Source: Certhia americana
Lineage: Eukaryota > Chordata > Aves > Passeriformes > Certhiidae
DNA: 64,000 nucleotides
Assembly (NCBI GenBank): GCA_018697195.1
Contig: CM031857.1
Coordinates: forward strand, 62,006,069-62,070,068
Direction of reading: 5' to 3'
Of this stretch, positions 14,036-26,137 are shown piece by piece; the first letter of the stretch is position 1, and each line of letters starts with the position of its first letter. A model generated the notes under the pieces. That model made no database searches. It had not been told where the DNA came from and worked only from the letters and a program-made list of their open reading frames with translations. The translations under genes were made by a program, and so were the position numbers.

Positions 14036-16989
14036 ATCACAGCAGATTAACCTGCCTAAGACCTAATTAGAGGATAAACTCATAACGGTTTAACATTTGC
14101 ATGCAAGTGCCCTGACACAAATGTAAAAAATGAGGTCACACCTGAAGATTTGAGCCAGTATGTGTTGGCTCTCAGGGTTAAGTACATAGCTTATTTCTCA
14201 ATCAATGCATAGGGTTTTTTTTTTTTTTTTTTGTTTAAGTCAGATAAACAGAATTACATATTTCTTCTGTAGTTTTACTAATATGATATTACTTAGGTTT
14301 TTGGAGGATAAGAGAACACTAGTCTATTCCTCAACAAGAGTTTATTATCACTAAAAGCAAGTGCTTATATCCTGCAGAATGCTGAACAAGAAAAAAGTGA
14401 GTTTGTGCCATTTTTCATTTCTTTCCTTTAATTTGTGTTGCTTATTTCTGGTGCTACAGGTTAACAGGAGAACTAATGTCCTGTAATGTGCCTAAATCCA
14501 AATTAAATTTTCAGACTTCATGTAGTTACTGTTTTTAGCCTTTTAGACACCAGTGTTCATGTAAAATATGAAATATTGACAGTACAGATACTTTTGAGTT
14601 GCAAGTAAAGGGCAGTAGAACTTTACTGTTGAGTGTTGGTTATGTGGGTCCATTCTTTTTTTTTTCCTTGTTTTATTTTTTCTCACAATTAAAATCAAAT
14701 GAAGTTTAATATAATTGCTACTCAGTGTAGGTCAACTAGTGTTCACTGCAGTCAGCAGTCTTGTCTGTATGTCTCTCTGCTAATGAAAGCAGAATAACAT
14801 AGTTTCTATCAACATAAATCTTCAAAACCAAAGTTTACTGGTAGAGTTTGTACCTATGACTGCAGGCGAACTTGCTTTGTGCAACAATAAATGTAATGAT
14901 GTTGAAATCAAGAAAAAATACACGTAAAAAATCTCGTTCAAGAAGTAGGATTGAAAACTCAACTATAGTTTTTAAAATCTACTCATAAAAATATTTATAT
15001 ATATATATATAAATAATGCAATTGTGGACAAGTTGGAACATTTGAGTTTCCCTTTGTAGTTGACTGAGGTACAGCCAAAATTTAATTGCACCTAGTTTGG
15101 GTTTTCCATGCATTTTAAATTCTCCTTTAGTTCAGTCTCCCTGTCAGTAGCCTTCAGCAAAGTTAGTGACAGGATATTTTATTTCTGACCTTATGACGCC
15201 ATAATTTATGTTGTGAGTCCCTGAGTTGTAAACAGAGGCATTTGGCTTTTGAAAAAAGAGGAAAATCAGCTTGAAGTTGTTGGTTCATAGTTAAATTAAA
15301 AAAATAAGAAGAGCTGATGGTATTCTTAGGAGTATATATATTATGATGAATAAAATATCAAAGGAAGAAAATAATTCTAATTTATTTATTTTACTGTTTC
15401 TGATCACAACGATTGTTGAAAAAACTGATAAAGAAAAGGGAGAGCCATTCACAAACATTGTGTAATTTTCTTCCCTCCTGCGCCATAAATACATTGTGAG
15501 AAATGATATCATAATTCAAGTTCTATAACCTTTACTCCTCTTTTTCTCCATAGTCTTGGCAAAGGGGGAAGCCAAGTGAGATGCCAAGCAAAAGATGTTG
15601 CAGAACCTTCCAGTCAGAACATAGTTTCAGTATGGTTGCCTGTGCTTTGCACTAACTGCTAGAACTGGTGAGGAATTTTTTGCAAGAATGATTTTGTCAT
15701 ATAGAACATACTTCCACTGTGGCATAAAATATATAGATATTTTCAATTAAAACCAATTTTATTTTTAAAATAAAATCAGCTATGGAAATAGGCAAGTCAT
15801 AGTGACAAGGCAAGCCGTCAGGAATGAGATTGAGTGACAGTGAAGTGTATGAGAGGAAACAGAAAGGCTGAATGTCCCAAATTTTCATTAGGTTACCTGG
15901 CTTCCTGACTCAGCCTGAAAATGAGTTCATTTTGTAACTCTGAATGTCTAGCTTTCAAAAGATCATTGTTCAAAGGCACTAATCAAAATTATTGTGTCTT
16001 CATAAAGCAAAACAAAATTCTGTGTGTCCAAAGAAATCCAGAACTGGAATTGTTGAGAAATTTTTATTTCTGACATGATGAGGAAAAGATTTTTTTTCTT
16101 CTTCTTCTTCCATCCAGAAATTTTGATACTTTTTTATTGAAAAAAGAATTCTGTTCCCCAGTTATATTCTGCACAGATATGTCTATGTAGTTGGTTAAAA
16201 TATATGCAGCACTATGCAGCCAACTGAGGCAATGACAGACAAGCTCACTAAAGCACCAGGAACTGTACCACTAACTTCACATAGACTTCACATACTGCAG
16301 GTTGTTCTTCAAGATATCTTTCCATTTAGAAGCCTATATTACTTTACAGTGGAGTAACTCTTTAGAGAGAATTACCACCATGTAAAATGATCCACCATGA
16401 GATCCACCATGTAAGTCTGTACAACATTGTGTTTTTTCCATTTTAAGGCCTTTAGGACAAGCAAGAATTTTAGAAAGATACCTTAGAGTTGTAAATACAA
16501 GGTTGAGAGGTCTTGATGTTGATATTTGCCCACATTTTGGTATTTATTGGTTATAACATACTTGTGGGTTTATTGAACCCTCACAAAATACAAGTGAAAA
16601 TTCAGGACGCAGCTTAAGTTGTTAAGAATTTGTGTTCATATCACTGTGTCTATGCTACAAGGCAAAGTAAATAGATGAGGGTTTGATGCAAACAAATCTA
16701 TCTTGTATATTTAAAGCAATCTAGTTTGATAATGCACTGAAAAGTATGGCAAATTAGTCAACATTACGGTAGCTGCCACTGCAGGTAAGATGGTTTTGAT
16801 ACCTAAACTGCCTTATTTGTTATCCTGTGTATCTTTGTACATCTCTGCCTCTTCAGAGTAGATAACAGCTCAGCTAAAAAGTTACTAAAGATCTGAAGAT
16901 GATGTTAGTGAGAAGTAGTGCAAAGTCAGGGTTTTTTCATTTCAAGCTTTTAGATAAGTAACTTCTGAATCTTCACCCTCTCTTTTTAA

Positions 16990-17046
16990 TTTTTTTTTTT
17001 TTTTTATTTTAATCTCCATTAAAAAAAAAAAAAAAAAAAAAAAAAA
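16990..17046. repeat. Inverted poly-T / poly-A pair
   Basis: About 16 T, then a short spacer (ATTTTAATCTCCATT), then 26 A at 17021-17046. The runs can pair as a homopolymeric hairpin. It could arise from two opposed homopolymers or a poly-A slippage event. No LINE body is recognised beside it. Confidence 0.9.
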
Positions 17047-17962
17047 GGGTAATGCTTCCGTTACCTTCTGTTAGTTTTTTGTATGCCAGTGCTTTAATCA
17101 GTGGCTTCTATTTCCTGGCTTGTCAGTATAATGCTAATGTAATTAAAGATATTCATCCTGCAAAATGTATGCTGTAATATTAATGTATCTAATTGTAAAA
17201 AACCCTGGGAAGTATCTTACATCAGAAGAGCAGAAGGGATTATGAAAACCATGCAAAAGAGAAGAGAAGAAAAAATATAAACAGCTGTTCACACCAGGAT
17301 ATTTTCTGCTTTTGTACTTTGAAATAAAGTAATATACCCTGACATAGAGGTTTAACTGTAAAGTCAGGCAACTTAAGATGAGAAAACTATGTTTTTGTTC
17401 CCCTAACAATTTAGATGATTCTTTGTATTAGCTTGTTTAAAATAATGTTTGAAACTATTTTATAATAATGCTTCATACCTGAAGTTGATGTAATTTTTCT
17501 ATTGTTTTTTTTTTTACCTAGAAGCCTAATGTGAAGTTAACATACTAAATTTTAACTTTCAAATTAATTTTAATTAAACAGAGATATTATTTGAAAATGT
17601 TTAACAGTCAGCTAAATATATATTTACAGCAATGATTCAATGATTAATTCAGTAAGCATATTTTTTTCCTCTAATATTAGAGATTTGAAGCAATACCTCA
17701 ATCTATGTAACTTTCCAACACTTGATTGAAAATGGGAAATATTGAGTAAAGAGACTCAAATTTTCTTCTCTTCATAATTGTAATCAACTTTACAGTGAGA
17801 CTTCTTAGCAAATTAGTTGCCCTTCGAAATGACAGGACTATAAATCTCTGTACCTACATGTTTGCAATGTACATCTCTGAAACACACAAGTGGAAAGAGT
17901 TTAGGTGGCTACCCTGGCAGCAAAAGAGTATAAATATGAGGATCCTTTGAGATCTTTAAATT

Positions 17963-18071
17963 TCATAGAATCATAGAATAGTTCAGATAGAAATGGGCCT
18001 TTAAAGGTCATCAGGTTCAACTCCACTGTAATGAGCAGGAATATCTTCAACTAAATCATGTTCTGTCTAGT
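17963..18071 (-). mobile_element. CR1 LINE 3' end, minus strand
   Basis: The plus strand reads the complement of a CR1 3' terminus: 'tcatagaatcatagaatagtt', then 'gaaatgggcctttaaaggtcatcaggttcaactccact', then 'gagcaggaatatcttcaactaaatcatgttc'. Only about 110 bp remain, a severe 5' truncation typical of the family. Two copies of the CATAGAAT octamer mark the 3' end. Confidence 0.88.
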
Positions 18072-20308
18072 TATGTATTCTATAAAAGCAGTCTTGCACA
18101 TGATGGTTTAAAGGTTTAAAAGAACAGAGGCCTTTCAATGTTCATGTATTTAAAAAGAGACCCTCAGGACATTAATACAGAAATACATGAAAAGTTAATT
18201 TTCAGAAGTGCAGGGCAATAAAAACAAGGCCTGTCCAAACTTTCTTTATTAATAATTAAAGAAGTATGTATATGTGAAATGCTTTTTAAGTAATGAGTGT
18301 TAGTTATAAATATTTAACAGTTGTACTTACGAAATATGCCCTAAATTATGTCCAAATGTTAACAAGAATGCTTTATACTTGACAGAACAATGAAACACAT
18401 AAATATTTCAGAAGTGCGTGTCTGACAGGAGGAAGCTGAGAAGATGCATCCTGCTCTTTGTTTTCTGACACTGCAATCCTCAGGTCTATGTTTTTTGAGC
18501 TTAATACAAACAAAGACCTCCCTATCCAAAGCCATTATCAGAGCTGATAGTAGATTTCCTTTGGAGTTTATCAGGCAAGTACAAGTTGCCTCACCAAAAT
18601 CATGGGGCAAGAAATACAAAGCACATAAGCAGTGGCTCGAACCATCCTTGTGCTGACTGCCTTCTGTGTGTTTATCTTTATTAGGAATAAAGTTCATAGG
18701 AAGTTCACAGGATGTTGACTTCCTATTCCCTTCAAGAGGGAATTAATTGATTGTCCTCAGGAGGTGCTCAGCATCTGTCGCAACAATGTCTTGAAGAACT
18801 GCATGCCAAGCAACAAAATAAAAATAAGCATAGGAGATAACTGATAACATTTCAATTGTAATTAGAACAGTTAGTGATGGCAAAAAAGTACTTAGAGGAG
18901 AAAATAAGCAAGCATTTATAGATAAATTCTACACTTAACTCTTAATGTTGCAACTTGAAAAACTTGAAAAGGTGTTTGGAACTGTAATCCAGGTTTTGTC
19001 CTTTTAAAAGTTATTTTAAGTATAGGCAGAAAATCTGAAGAAACAAATATGACCTATTTAGAGAAAAACAGAGTGAAGTGAAGACTCCAGGTGAAGACTC
19101 CTTTTATGTTTTTGAATACTATCTTTTTTAACCTTCCCTCCTGAAACTTTTCTATCTGAAAAAAACAGAGAAATTTCTCCTGGGACAACTCTGAGAACTG
19201 TGAGACTTATGCGTTTGCCGACAAAGGTGACGCTATTATTGGATAAGGTTTTCAATAATGCTAAAGAAATAATTTGCATGGAGGAATAAAGTTCAAAGTA
19301 AAAGTGTTGTATTTATATTCAGTTTTCCTAAGGTTTTTTTCTGGCAGAAAACCTCAACTTTCAGTAGTCAATGATCCCTTCTATCACTATAAGAATAAAG
19401 CAAGGATTTAACCCAAGGAGTATAGAACAGTTAGAATATTCAGTGTGTTCTGCCAAAAGGTTATTTTCAAAGAATTCCACTTCCTTTTCTTTCTCTCTCT
19501 GTAATGGTTCCCACAGAACCTACAGCCAGATATTTCGGTGTAAAAACCCTATAAAAGGTGTTCCTTTCCCCTATGAAAATATCAAACTTAATTGCTTTAT
19601 GAAAGGCCTGTAGGGCTTCCACCTCTATTCACCTAGGCCTCCCACTATCCAAAAATAGGGCTTTGATCTGTTCAGTTCCCTCACTGCTTTATACTGATTT
19701 TCTAAAAGTATTTCTTCTTACCCCAATCCTCCCACCCCCACCACTGGTTTTCTATTTGAATTGTGAGTTGTATTAGCATATCCTTTATAACCTTTTCAGT
19801 AGAACTGTACATATCTTATCCAAATGGAACTCCTGCAGCTAGCAGATAACAGTAAATGCTGAAGAAAGTCCCAAATACAGATTCCAAAATACTTCCTGAT
19901 ATGATCAGAGTGGGTCCAGCTAGCATCCTTTTCTGAAATGCAGAACCCTGAAAGAAGTGAGGCTCATGCCTTGTCAAAAGCTGAAGAAATAATGACAGAG
20001 CAGTACAGAGGATCAGAAGATATTTACATACACAGTTAATTTTTGTTTGAACTTTTTCATATGATCAGAGTTGTCATGATGAGACATTAAGGATGTGCAA
20101 TATATATTGAAGCTGGACAATTACTTACATTATAGTAATAAACTTAAAGCTTCAGTGTATATAATGGTTCAATTACATTATTTATGTAAAATTTTTCCTC
20201 TCATATATATTGTAAATCTGAGATGCATGTGACTACAGAAAATATTTTCTACCTTTCATGCCATTACCTGCTTTCCAAAAGTAAATGTACGTCATAAAAC
20301 CTAACCAG
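18072..20308. other. Unique noncoding sequence, no gene seen
   Basis: This gap between two CR1 tails has overlapping open frames on both strands (for example 112 codons at 18359-18697 minus and 70 codons at 18444-18656 plus). None has recognisable domains, and open frames on both strands of one interval argue against a real coding exon. No homopolymer or array of note. Confidence 0.65.
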
Positions 20309-20473
20309 GAGAATCACAGAATCTTTGAATCATTGTGGCTAAAAAGGACCTCCAAGATCATCAAATCTAACATTTAACTGAATGCCACCATGCAAACTAA
20401 ACCATAGCCCTGTGACATGTTGAGTCATTTCTTCAACATTTCCAGCAATCATAACTCCCCCACTTCCAAAGTG
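20309..20473 (-). mobile_element. CR1 LINE 3' end, minus strand
   Basis: The plus strand carries 'agaatcacagaatctttgaatcattgtggctaaaaaggacctccaagatcatcaaatctaac', followed by 'gccaccatgcaaactaaaccatagccctg' and ending near 'actcccccacttcc'. This is the reverse complement of the last ~165 bp of an avian CR1. It is moderately diverged and not coding. Confidence 0.9.
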
Positions 20474-23427
20474 GACCCCCTATAAATATTTCATGATTAA
20501 GCTAAATTTACATGTATACTTATGATTAGGAGAAAAAACAAATGAGATAGCTCTTGTGATGGTTACAGTCCCTTGTTTTGTTTTTACTTTGGACAGAGAT
20601 AAAAGTAATAGCAGACTCTATATAACCTGTTTTAAAAGGGACAGGCTTAAAACATATTAAGAACATTTTAATGGTGTTAATTTATGTGACGGCTGCGTCC
20701 ATTTGACTGTATTATTTCAACACTCAGTGCACCTTTTCTAAGATTTCTTTCCTCTTTCAGCATTTTTTCTTCAGTTAATCTGGATTCTCCTTCTTTCTTT
20801 TTTCCCTTTTTCCCATGAGAAATGTTGATATCCCGTGTTTCACCAGTCAACAGTAACTCTTGTAGATATACACCATTGTGGCAGTTGACATGGTTTGCTT
20901 AAACAACAGAGCTAATAATTGAAACTAGTTACCTTGAAATCAGCTTGAGATTTCAGGAGGCCTGAAAAAAAAGAACAGATTTGTAGCTGAATCTGAATTA
21001 AGCAATCTGCTTAATTCTGCATGTGCTTCAACTCAATTTCATGGTAATTTCATAAGGAGGTTTTATTTTAATCCAGTGTGCCGCAAAGCTGAGGCTTTTA
21101 CCTTTTTATGTAAGTAATACAGTTGGAACACTTTTCATGCTACTTTAGTTAGTAATATGAATTATTATCGCATCACATCTTTTTTTTTTTTTTTTTTGTA
21201 TGTGTGCTGTAAGTATCTCCCAATAGCTTCCCAATTAGTTTCCTTCCCAATACATAGCAGTTAGCAATGCATAAAAAATTAATCATTTAATTTGTTTTTC
21301 TTCTTACCTTGCTATTTTTTGGTTTTGTTTTTTTTTTTTTTTTTCCCAAGCATTAATTTGTAACATGCATCCACTTAGCTAATGACAGACAACTAATGTA
21401 AGGTAGAAGTAAATTCACCAGTGGGTCTGAAGTCAAAACTTGGGAGAAATATTTTTGTATTATAATTAGTTCTTAGCAATTGAAAGGCCACTATTTGAAA
21501 TTCAGGTTATAGTGGCAAATCCCAAAGATAAATTATAAAAATATCTCAAATGAGTTTGCTTTCTCTCTGGATCACTCTATTGTTCGTGTTTTACAGGGAA
21601 GAATATTTGTTGAGCTACGGAAACAGAAACAACAAAAGTGAATCTACGGATTAATGAAGGAAAAAAAGGGAAGAGTACAAAACTGTCTAATTTCATTACG
21701 TAATTAATAGTAATTTTTAAAGTAAAACAAAGAAAGAGCATTTTTACAGACAAAATAGTGGCATATATATTGAACAATACTTTTAGGCCGTCTGGCCCTG
21801 AGGACTTATAGCATATACTTATGATATTGTCCACTGAACATAGATAAAGGTTTTCTATTAGAAAAGATTTACCTTTTCTGTAGAAAAAAAAAGAAAAAAA
21901 GTCTACCATTAATATGCAAAGACTATTTTTATATTAAGTATAGTAATGGCCTTTGAATGTTATGGTCCTTCTATACCAGTGGAAAAGGGTAAAACATACT
22001 TCCTTTCTCATTGTGTCTGGTTGTGATTCAGGCTTGAGGTCTTGGCTGAGAATCAGGCTACATAATATGGACTTAATATATTCTCTTAAGTAGTGTACTT
22101 TTTGTTTGCATCTTTGCTGTATATCAAGATGGATCCTCAGGAATTCTCAGTTGTTAGCCCAATACCTTTGCCGAAACTCAGGATGGGGTTATTTGCTTGC
22201 CTTTCTTCTGTTTGCATTCTGCAAAAATTAGAATAAACCATTTTATTCACATGCATATAAAGTGTGATTAATTTTTCTCACTTTAAGATAGTTGAAATTT
22301 GTCTTACGACCATTGTGGTATTTTCACTGTTGAGAATGCTTTTTTATTTTCTTTTTTATTTTTTCAAGAAAAGCTGCTAAGATAACTCAGATCTTAATCA
22401 ATTCCAGGAATGCCTGTATCAAGTTCTAAATACCTAGTAAAAAACCTACCCCATTATAAACAAAATTTAGTCTAAATACACCAGGAAGGACAAATGCATA
22501 ATATTTGTCCAGTATCACTCAGTAACTCAGTAAATGAAGATCTGTGGAAGAAGACCATCCTCAGAGAGTTCAGTTTATCAAAATAAAGAAGGTTTTTTTG
22601 AGGTATAGATATGTTAGCATATGCCATAAAAAAATGAAGAAGGACTTCATATTTCATGTGAATCAAAAAAATAATGTGTTATGAATATTAGTTTAAAAAA
22701 AGGTCTGCTTTATATGGTTTCTGTTACGACATGAACCTGCCTCTCTCCAAGAGTTTAAACCTTGTTTCACAATACAAACTGCAAAAGTTTCCGTCAAATA
22801 TTATTGAAAAGCTATGAGGAAAATAAATATCAGGAGGGCTTAGCTGAAGATACATAAAAGTGTATCTCAAATAAAAAATAAGACATCCTATAATCTGATG
22901 CTGATATACTATTTGTCAATAGCACTGAGGCAAGATACAGCAATAGCTTCCATTGTCCATTCCCCACCCTTTTTTCCTATAAAGGAATTGTTCTCTAGGG
23001 CATCAATTGAAATCATGTACAAAAGAAATGAAGTTAGTATTATTAATTTACTTTCTTCACAACTGAATAGCCATAGCTTTATTCTCTTATTCCCCTTGGC
23101 ACTACTTTGTTCCATTCTTTAATAACAGCAAATGTGAAAAATCAGGATTTATTCTATTCAGCTTCATTTCACTTTGAGTGCTGAAGGAAGATGAGACTTG
23201 AAATTGTTCACTGTAATGTATAGGATATCTGGTGGACTCACTTTACTGATGATGTGATATCATTTCAGATGTCTCACTTCAGGATGCATGTTTTTATTAG
23301 AACATTAAATCTTGAACTCTTGACTCAGAGCAGCATCCAACAAACTCAAAAGAAGGTATGGAAGGAGAATTCATCTTCAGATAATTTTTTTTTCTCAGTG
23401 TATACATGCAACTTGTTCAATAAAGAA

Positions 23428-23537
23428 AGAAGAGAAGAGAAGAGAAGAGAAGAGAAGAGAAGAGAAGAGAAGAGAAGAGAAGAGAAGAGAAGAGAAGAGA
23501 AGAGAAGAGAAAAGAGAAGAGAAGAGAAGAGAAGAGA
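23428..23537 (+). repeat. (AGAGA/GAGAA)n pentanucleotide array
   Basis: About 110 bp of near-perfect AGAAG-phase pentamers with one interruption (an extra A near 23512). Because five is not a multiple of three, open frames on both strands through it repeat RREEK-type or SSLLF-type peptides and are artefacts. The all-purine strand could form triplex (H-DNA). The same motif recurs at 55386-55432. Confidence 0.96.
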
Positions 23538-23900
23538 ACTAGATGATGAGGAAGAGATAAAAATGTGTTGATCCTTTCTCACAACTGACCTATTTAATAA
23601 CTGCTGACACAGGGTTTTAATTTCTGCCATTGATCCAATGAATAGTTTTCCTTTTCAGAATTTGCAAAGACGATATATTAACATGTAAATTACCTAGATT
23701 TTAAAATATTTGTTGGGAGATAACAACCAACAAAACTAAATTGAATTATGATAAAAACAGGGTTTTGTGGTAAATCAATTTTTTTTTTCTTTCATTTAAA
23801 AAACTGTGAAATTCTTTCAGAACTGAAGTGAGCCACTTTTAAATATACCCAAAATGCTTCCCTTATATTTGGAACATTTTAACTGCTTTTGAGAAGCACG

Positions 23901-23924
23901 AAAAAAAAAAAAAAAAAAAAAAAA
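23901..23924 (+). repeat. Poly-A homopolymer (24)
   Basis: Twenty-four consecutive A with no recognisable retroposon upstream. Confidence 0.95.
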
Positions 23925-24625
23925 GAACTTGGAAAAGGAAATATGCTTTCCCAAAGCAAAGGATTAGGTACCCAAAAAAATAAAAAAAGAGACCATGTGA
24001 AGATCAATGAATATAGAGGTATTCACTAAAGCTGCAAGAAAACTGTTTTTCATCATTTGTCTTATATGATTTACAGTATGGTTGAAAAGATAGGTAAGTT
24101 TTCTATCTCACAAATTAATAGGCTGATCATGAATTAAAAAAATATCCATGAGTGTTTGGTCTTTTGATCATGCTATTCCATTAAGGAGCTGAATGTCCTT
24201 TGGGATTGGTAGCAGTTGTATTCTTCTTTTAGGTAAATTGACTTTAGGTGATTGAGCATTCCCTGCCCTCATTTCACAAGGCTGGAAGTAGTACTGCTTT
24301 TCTGAAAAGGTGTTCCTGGGTGCTTTCATTCATTCCCATGGGAACTTTTGACAACTGGATCCTCGGAAAACACGAGAGAAAAGGAGGGACAGGTATTGAG
24401 GAAAAATGTTAGGGAACAAATATTTATTTTTTTATTTCTCTATATTTTCAGGTCCAGAACAGTTTACAATAGTCTTGCAATAGGCAATGCAACAATATCT
24501 ACTTGCTGCAGAGAGAGACACTGTTCCTTTTTCTGGAGATATCATTAAGGGGATGCTTAAAAGTTGCTAGAACAAATATCTTGGGTAGTGTCCAGAACAA
24601 AACAGAGAGCAGAGAAACAAAAACC

Positions 24626-24657
24626 CAAACAAACAAACAAACAAACAAACAAACAAA
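24626..24657 (+). repeat. (AAAC)n tetranucleotide repeat
   Basis: About eight AAAC units in tandem. This is one of several A/C-only tracts in the window. Confidence 0.95.
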
Positions 24658-25222
24658 TCTTACTGTTTCCTAAGATATTATTTAGTGTGAACTCAAGAAG
24701 ATTTTCATTGAATTCTCATTTAGCCTTTCTTTACACCTAGATAGTGGAGAGAAGTAAATTTTTTTTATATTTAGCATGTGCTATTTGGACTCAGACTTGA
24801 TTTAGGAAGCTAGAAATATCTCTAAAATCCCCTGAATAGCTTCTTCTGACTACAGATTACAAATTTAACTGCTAGTCCTTTATAAGGCAGCTTACAATCT
24901 CCTGAGCATACCAAGTAGTTCCAAGTATGCAAGAGCTGAGGTTGATAAGAGAAGACAACTGTGTATAGTCACTGAGAACAGGACATAAAGAATTTCCATC
25001 CAGGGTAAGAGGAGTGCATAAAGAGAAGGACAGAAGTAGTTAGTTTTTTGTTGTGTTTTTCGTGTTTGTTTTGGGGGTTTTTTGTTGTGGTTTTTTTTCT
25101 GAAACAACCACCAAACCCTTAAAAAATCTCTAAGAGAATAAAAAAAATCTCTAGTATATGTAATCCCCTGAAGACTGTAGACAGATTCTCTTTAACAAAA
25201 ACAGTCTAAATCACTGCAGACC

Positions 25223-25648
25223 TGTGTGTTGTGGAAGCTGTTTCCACCAAGATTTTTCAGTAATCTGATGATTCATTTTTTCAGAATACTGAATGTTAGA
25301 GTAAGCTGTAAGGATATGTGTTGCATCCCTTTTGGGAATCCTCTCTCCCCAAAACCCGTCCCCCAGAAACTGTAACCTGGCCTGATTTACCTGCCCCTTG
25401 ACTCTTGACCTATGGCTTTCGGCCAGGTAATCTGATCCCGACCCCAAAGGAGGTAAAAACCCCTCTTCCTCCATGTGCCTCTCCTTGCTTCCTGGGATCC
25501 CTTCACTGGGAATAAAGCTTTGGAATACATCCTGAGGTAAGGGGCCTCTTTTGAATCTCTTCTCCCTATCTTGAAGATCCCCTCTCCTCATCCCCCTAAA
25601 TCTGAGCTAGCCAGCTTGTGAGGGGGTGGCAGGAAAAGGGAATCATCA
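25223..25648 (+). mobile_element. 5' LTR of the truncated ERVK-type provirus
   Basis: The LTR begins near TGTGTGTTGTGG and ends in ...AATCATCA, two bases before the primer-binding site, giving about 425 bp. This is a usual size for class II avian LTRs. A TATA-like AGGTAAAAA lies at 25451-25459 and AATAAA at 25511-25516, an order consistent with U3-R-U5 on the plus strand. An AG|GTAAGG sequence at 25534-25540 resembles a splice donor and lies just after the polyadenylation signal. The start could be shifted by a few bases because of the TGTGTG repeat. The 126-codon open frame on the opposite strand (25211-25591) is probably incidental. Confidence 0.75.
25511..25516 (+). promoter_or_regulatory. 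AATAAA polyadenylation signal in LTR
   Basis: AATAAA followed by GCTTTGG, about two thirds of the way through the LTR and ~55 bp after the TATA-like sequence. This is the expected spacing for the R region. Confidence 0.7.
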
Positions 25649-25650
25649 AT

Positions 25651-25668
25651 TGGCGTCCAACGTGGTAT
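25651..25668 (+). promoter_or_regulatory. Retroviral primer-binding site, tRNA-Lys type
   Basis: TGGCGTCCAACGTGGTAT directly follows the LTR. It resembles the primer site complementary to the 3' end of a lysine tRNA (the type used by betaretroviruses), with a C-to-T change (TGGCGTCC rather than TGGCGCCC, a CpG-preserving position) and a divergent last few bases. Confidence 0.78.
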
Positions 25669-26137
25669 TTTTTGAAATGCACATAGTAAGCTGGAATCTC
25701 TCCCTGAGATCTCAAAAGCTGTTCGGACTGTTCAATTACCTCTCTCACTGATTCAGCCGTTTTTTGCACAGCTGAGGGTGAGAAGGATGAACCGATAGCC
25801 TGTAGCTATACAGGTCGGTTTCAATAGGGTAACTTCTGTAGCCAAGAAACAGGAAAATTTTTTTATTTTTTTGTTTGTTTCCCCTGAAGGCACAGGCGCC
25901 GTGCGGGCCAGGCAAACTCTGCATTTTGGGTGTGTTGTAAGCTCTGGGGGGACCCCGTAGTGAGCCGCCCCCACAGCCCTAGAGCCGGGGAAATCGGTAC
26001 TGAGCTGTTTCTGCCCTGCTCTATTCCACCCCCCATCCCCTCCCGGGTCTCTGGTGATAGCGGGAGGTAGGGAAGGTCCTGTTTCTCTGTTATATCTTGC
26101 TCAGAAGTTTATAGAGTTAGACACATTGTAATCTGAC

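Larger units (their letters stand above)
7331..17962. other. AT-rich unique sequence, no gene seen
   Basis: Long non-repetitive AT-rich sequence with T homopolymers (for example 14215-14232), a short TA run (14997-15012) and degenerate TTTTG/GGTTT stretches (10499-10545, 11025-11108, 12971-13000). Overlapping short open frames occur on both strands near 13650-14035, the longest 104 codons on the plus strand. They match nothing I recognise. Splice sites with coding continuity are not evident. Confidence 0.65.
20474..25222. other. AT-rich unique sequence with simple repeats
   Basis: No gene is seen. Homopolymers occur at 21181-21197 (T), 21328-21345 (T) and 23901-23924 (A). A (GAGAA)n array, an (AAAC)n array and a GTTTT-rich tract (25040-25098) are also present. 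Open frames running through the purine array are repeat artefacts. Confidence 0.7.

Noticed and set aside
18359..18697. 112-codon minus frame as a host gene
   Set aside because: The plus strand is open over the same interval. There is no domain, no splice context and no repeat or promoter evidence.
21577..21909. 110-codon minus frame with a hydrophobic sequence
   Set aside because: AT-rich DNA on this strand gives F/L/I/Y-rich text by composition. No membrane-protein family was recognised.
23254..23630. 105- and 94-codon frames on opposite strands
   Set aside because: Most of each is the translated pentanucleotide array.
25753..25974. 73-codon minus frame in the provirus leader as a gene
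   Set aside because: It lies antisense in untranslated leader sequence and has no known motif.
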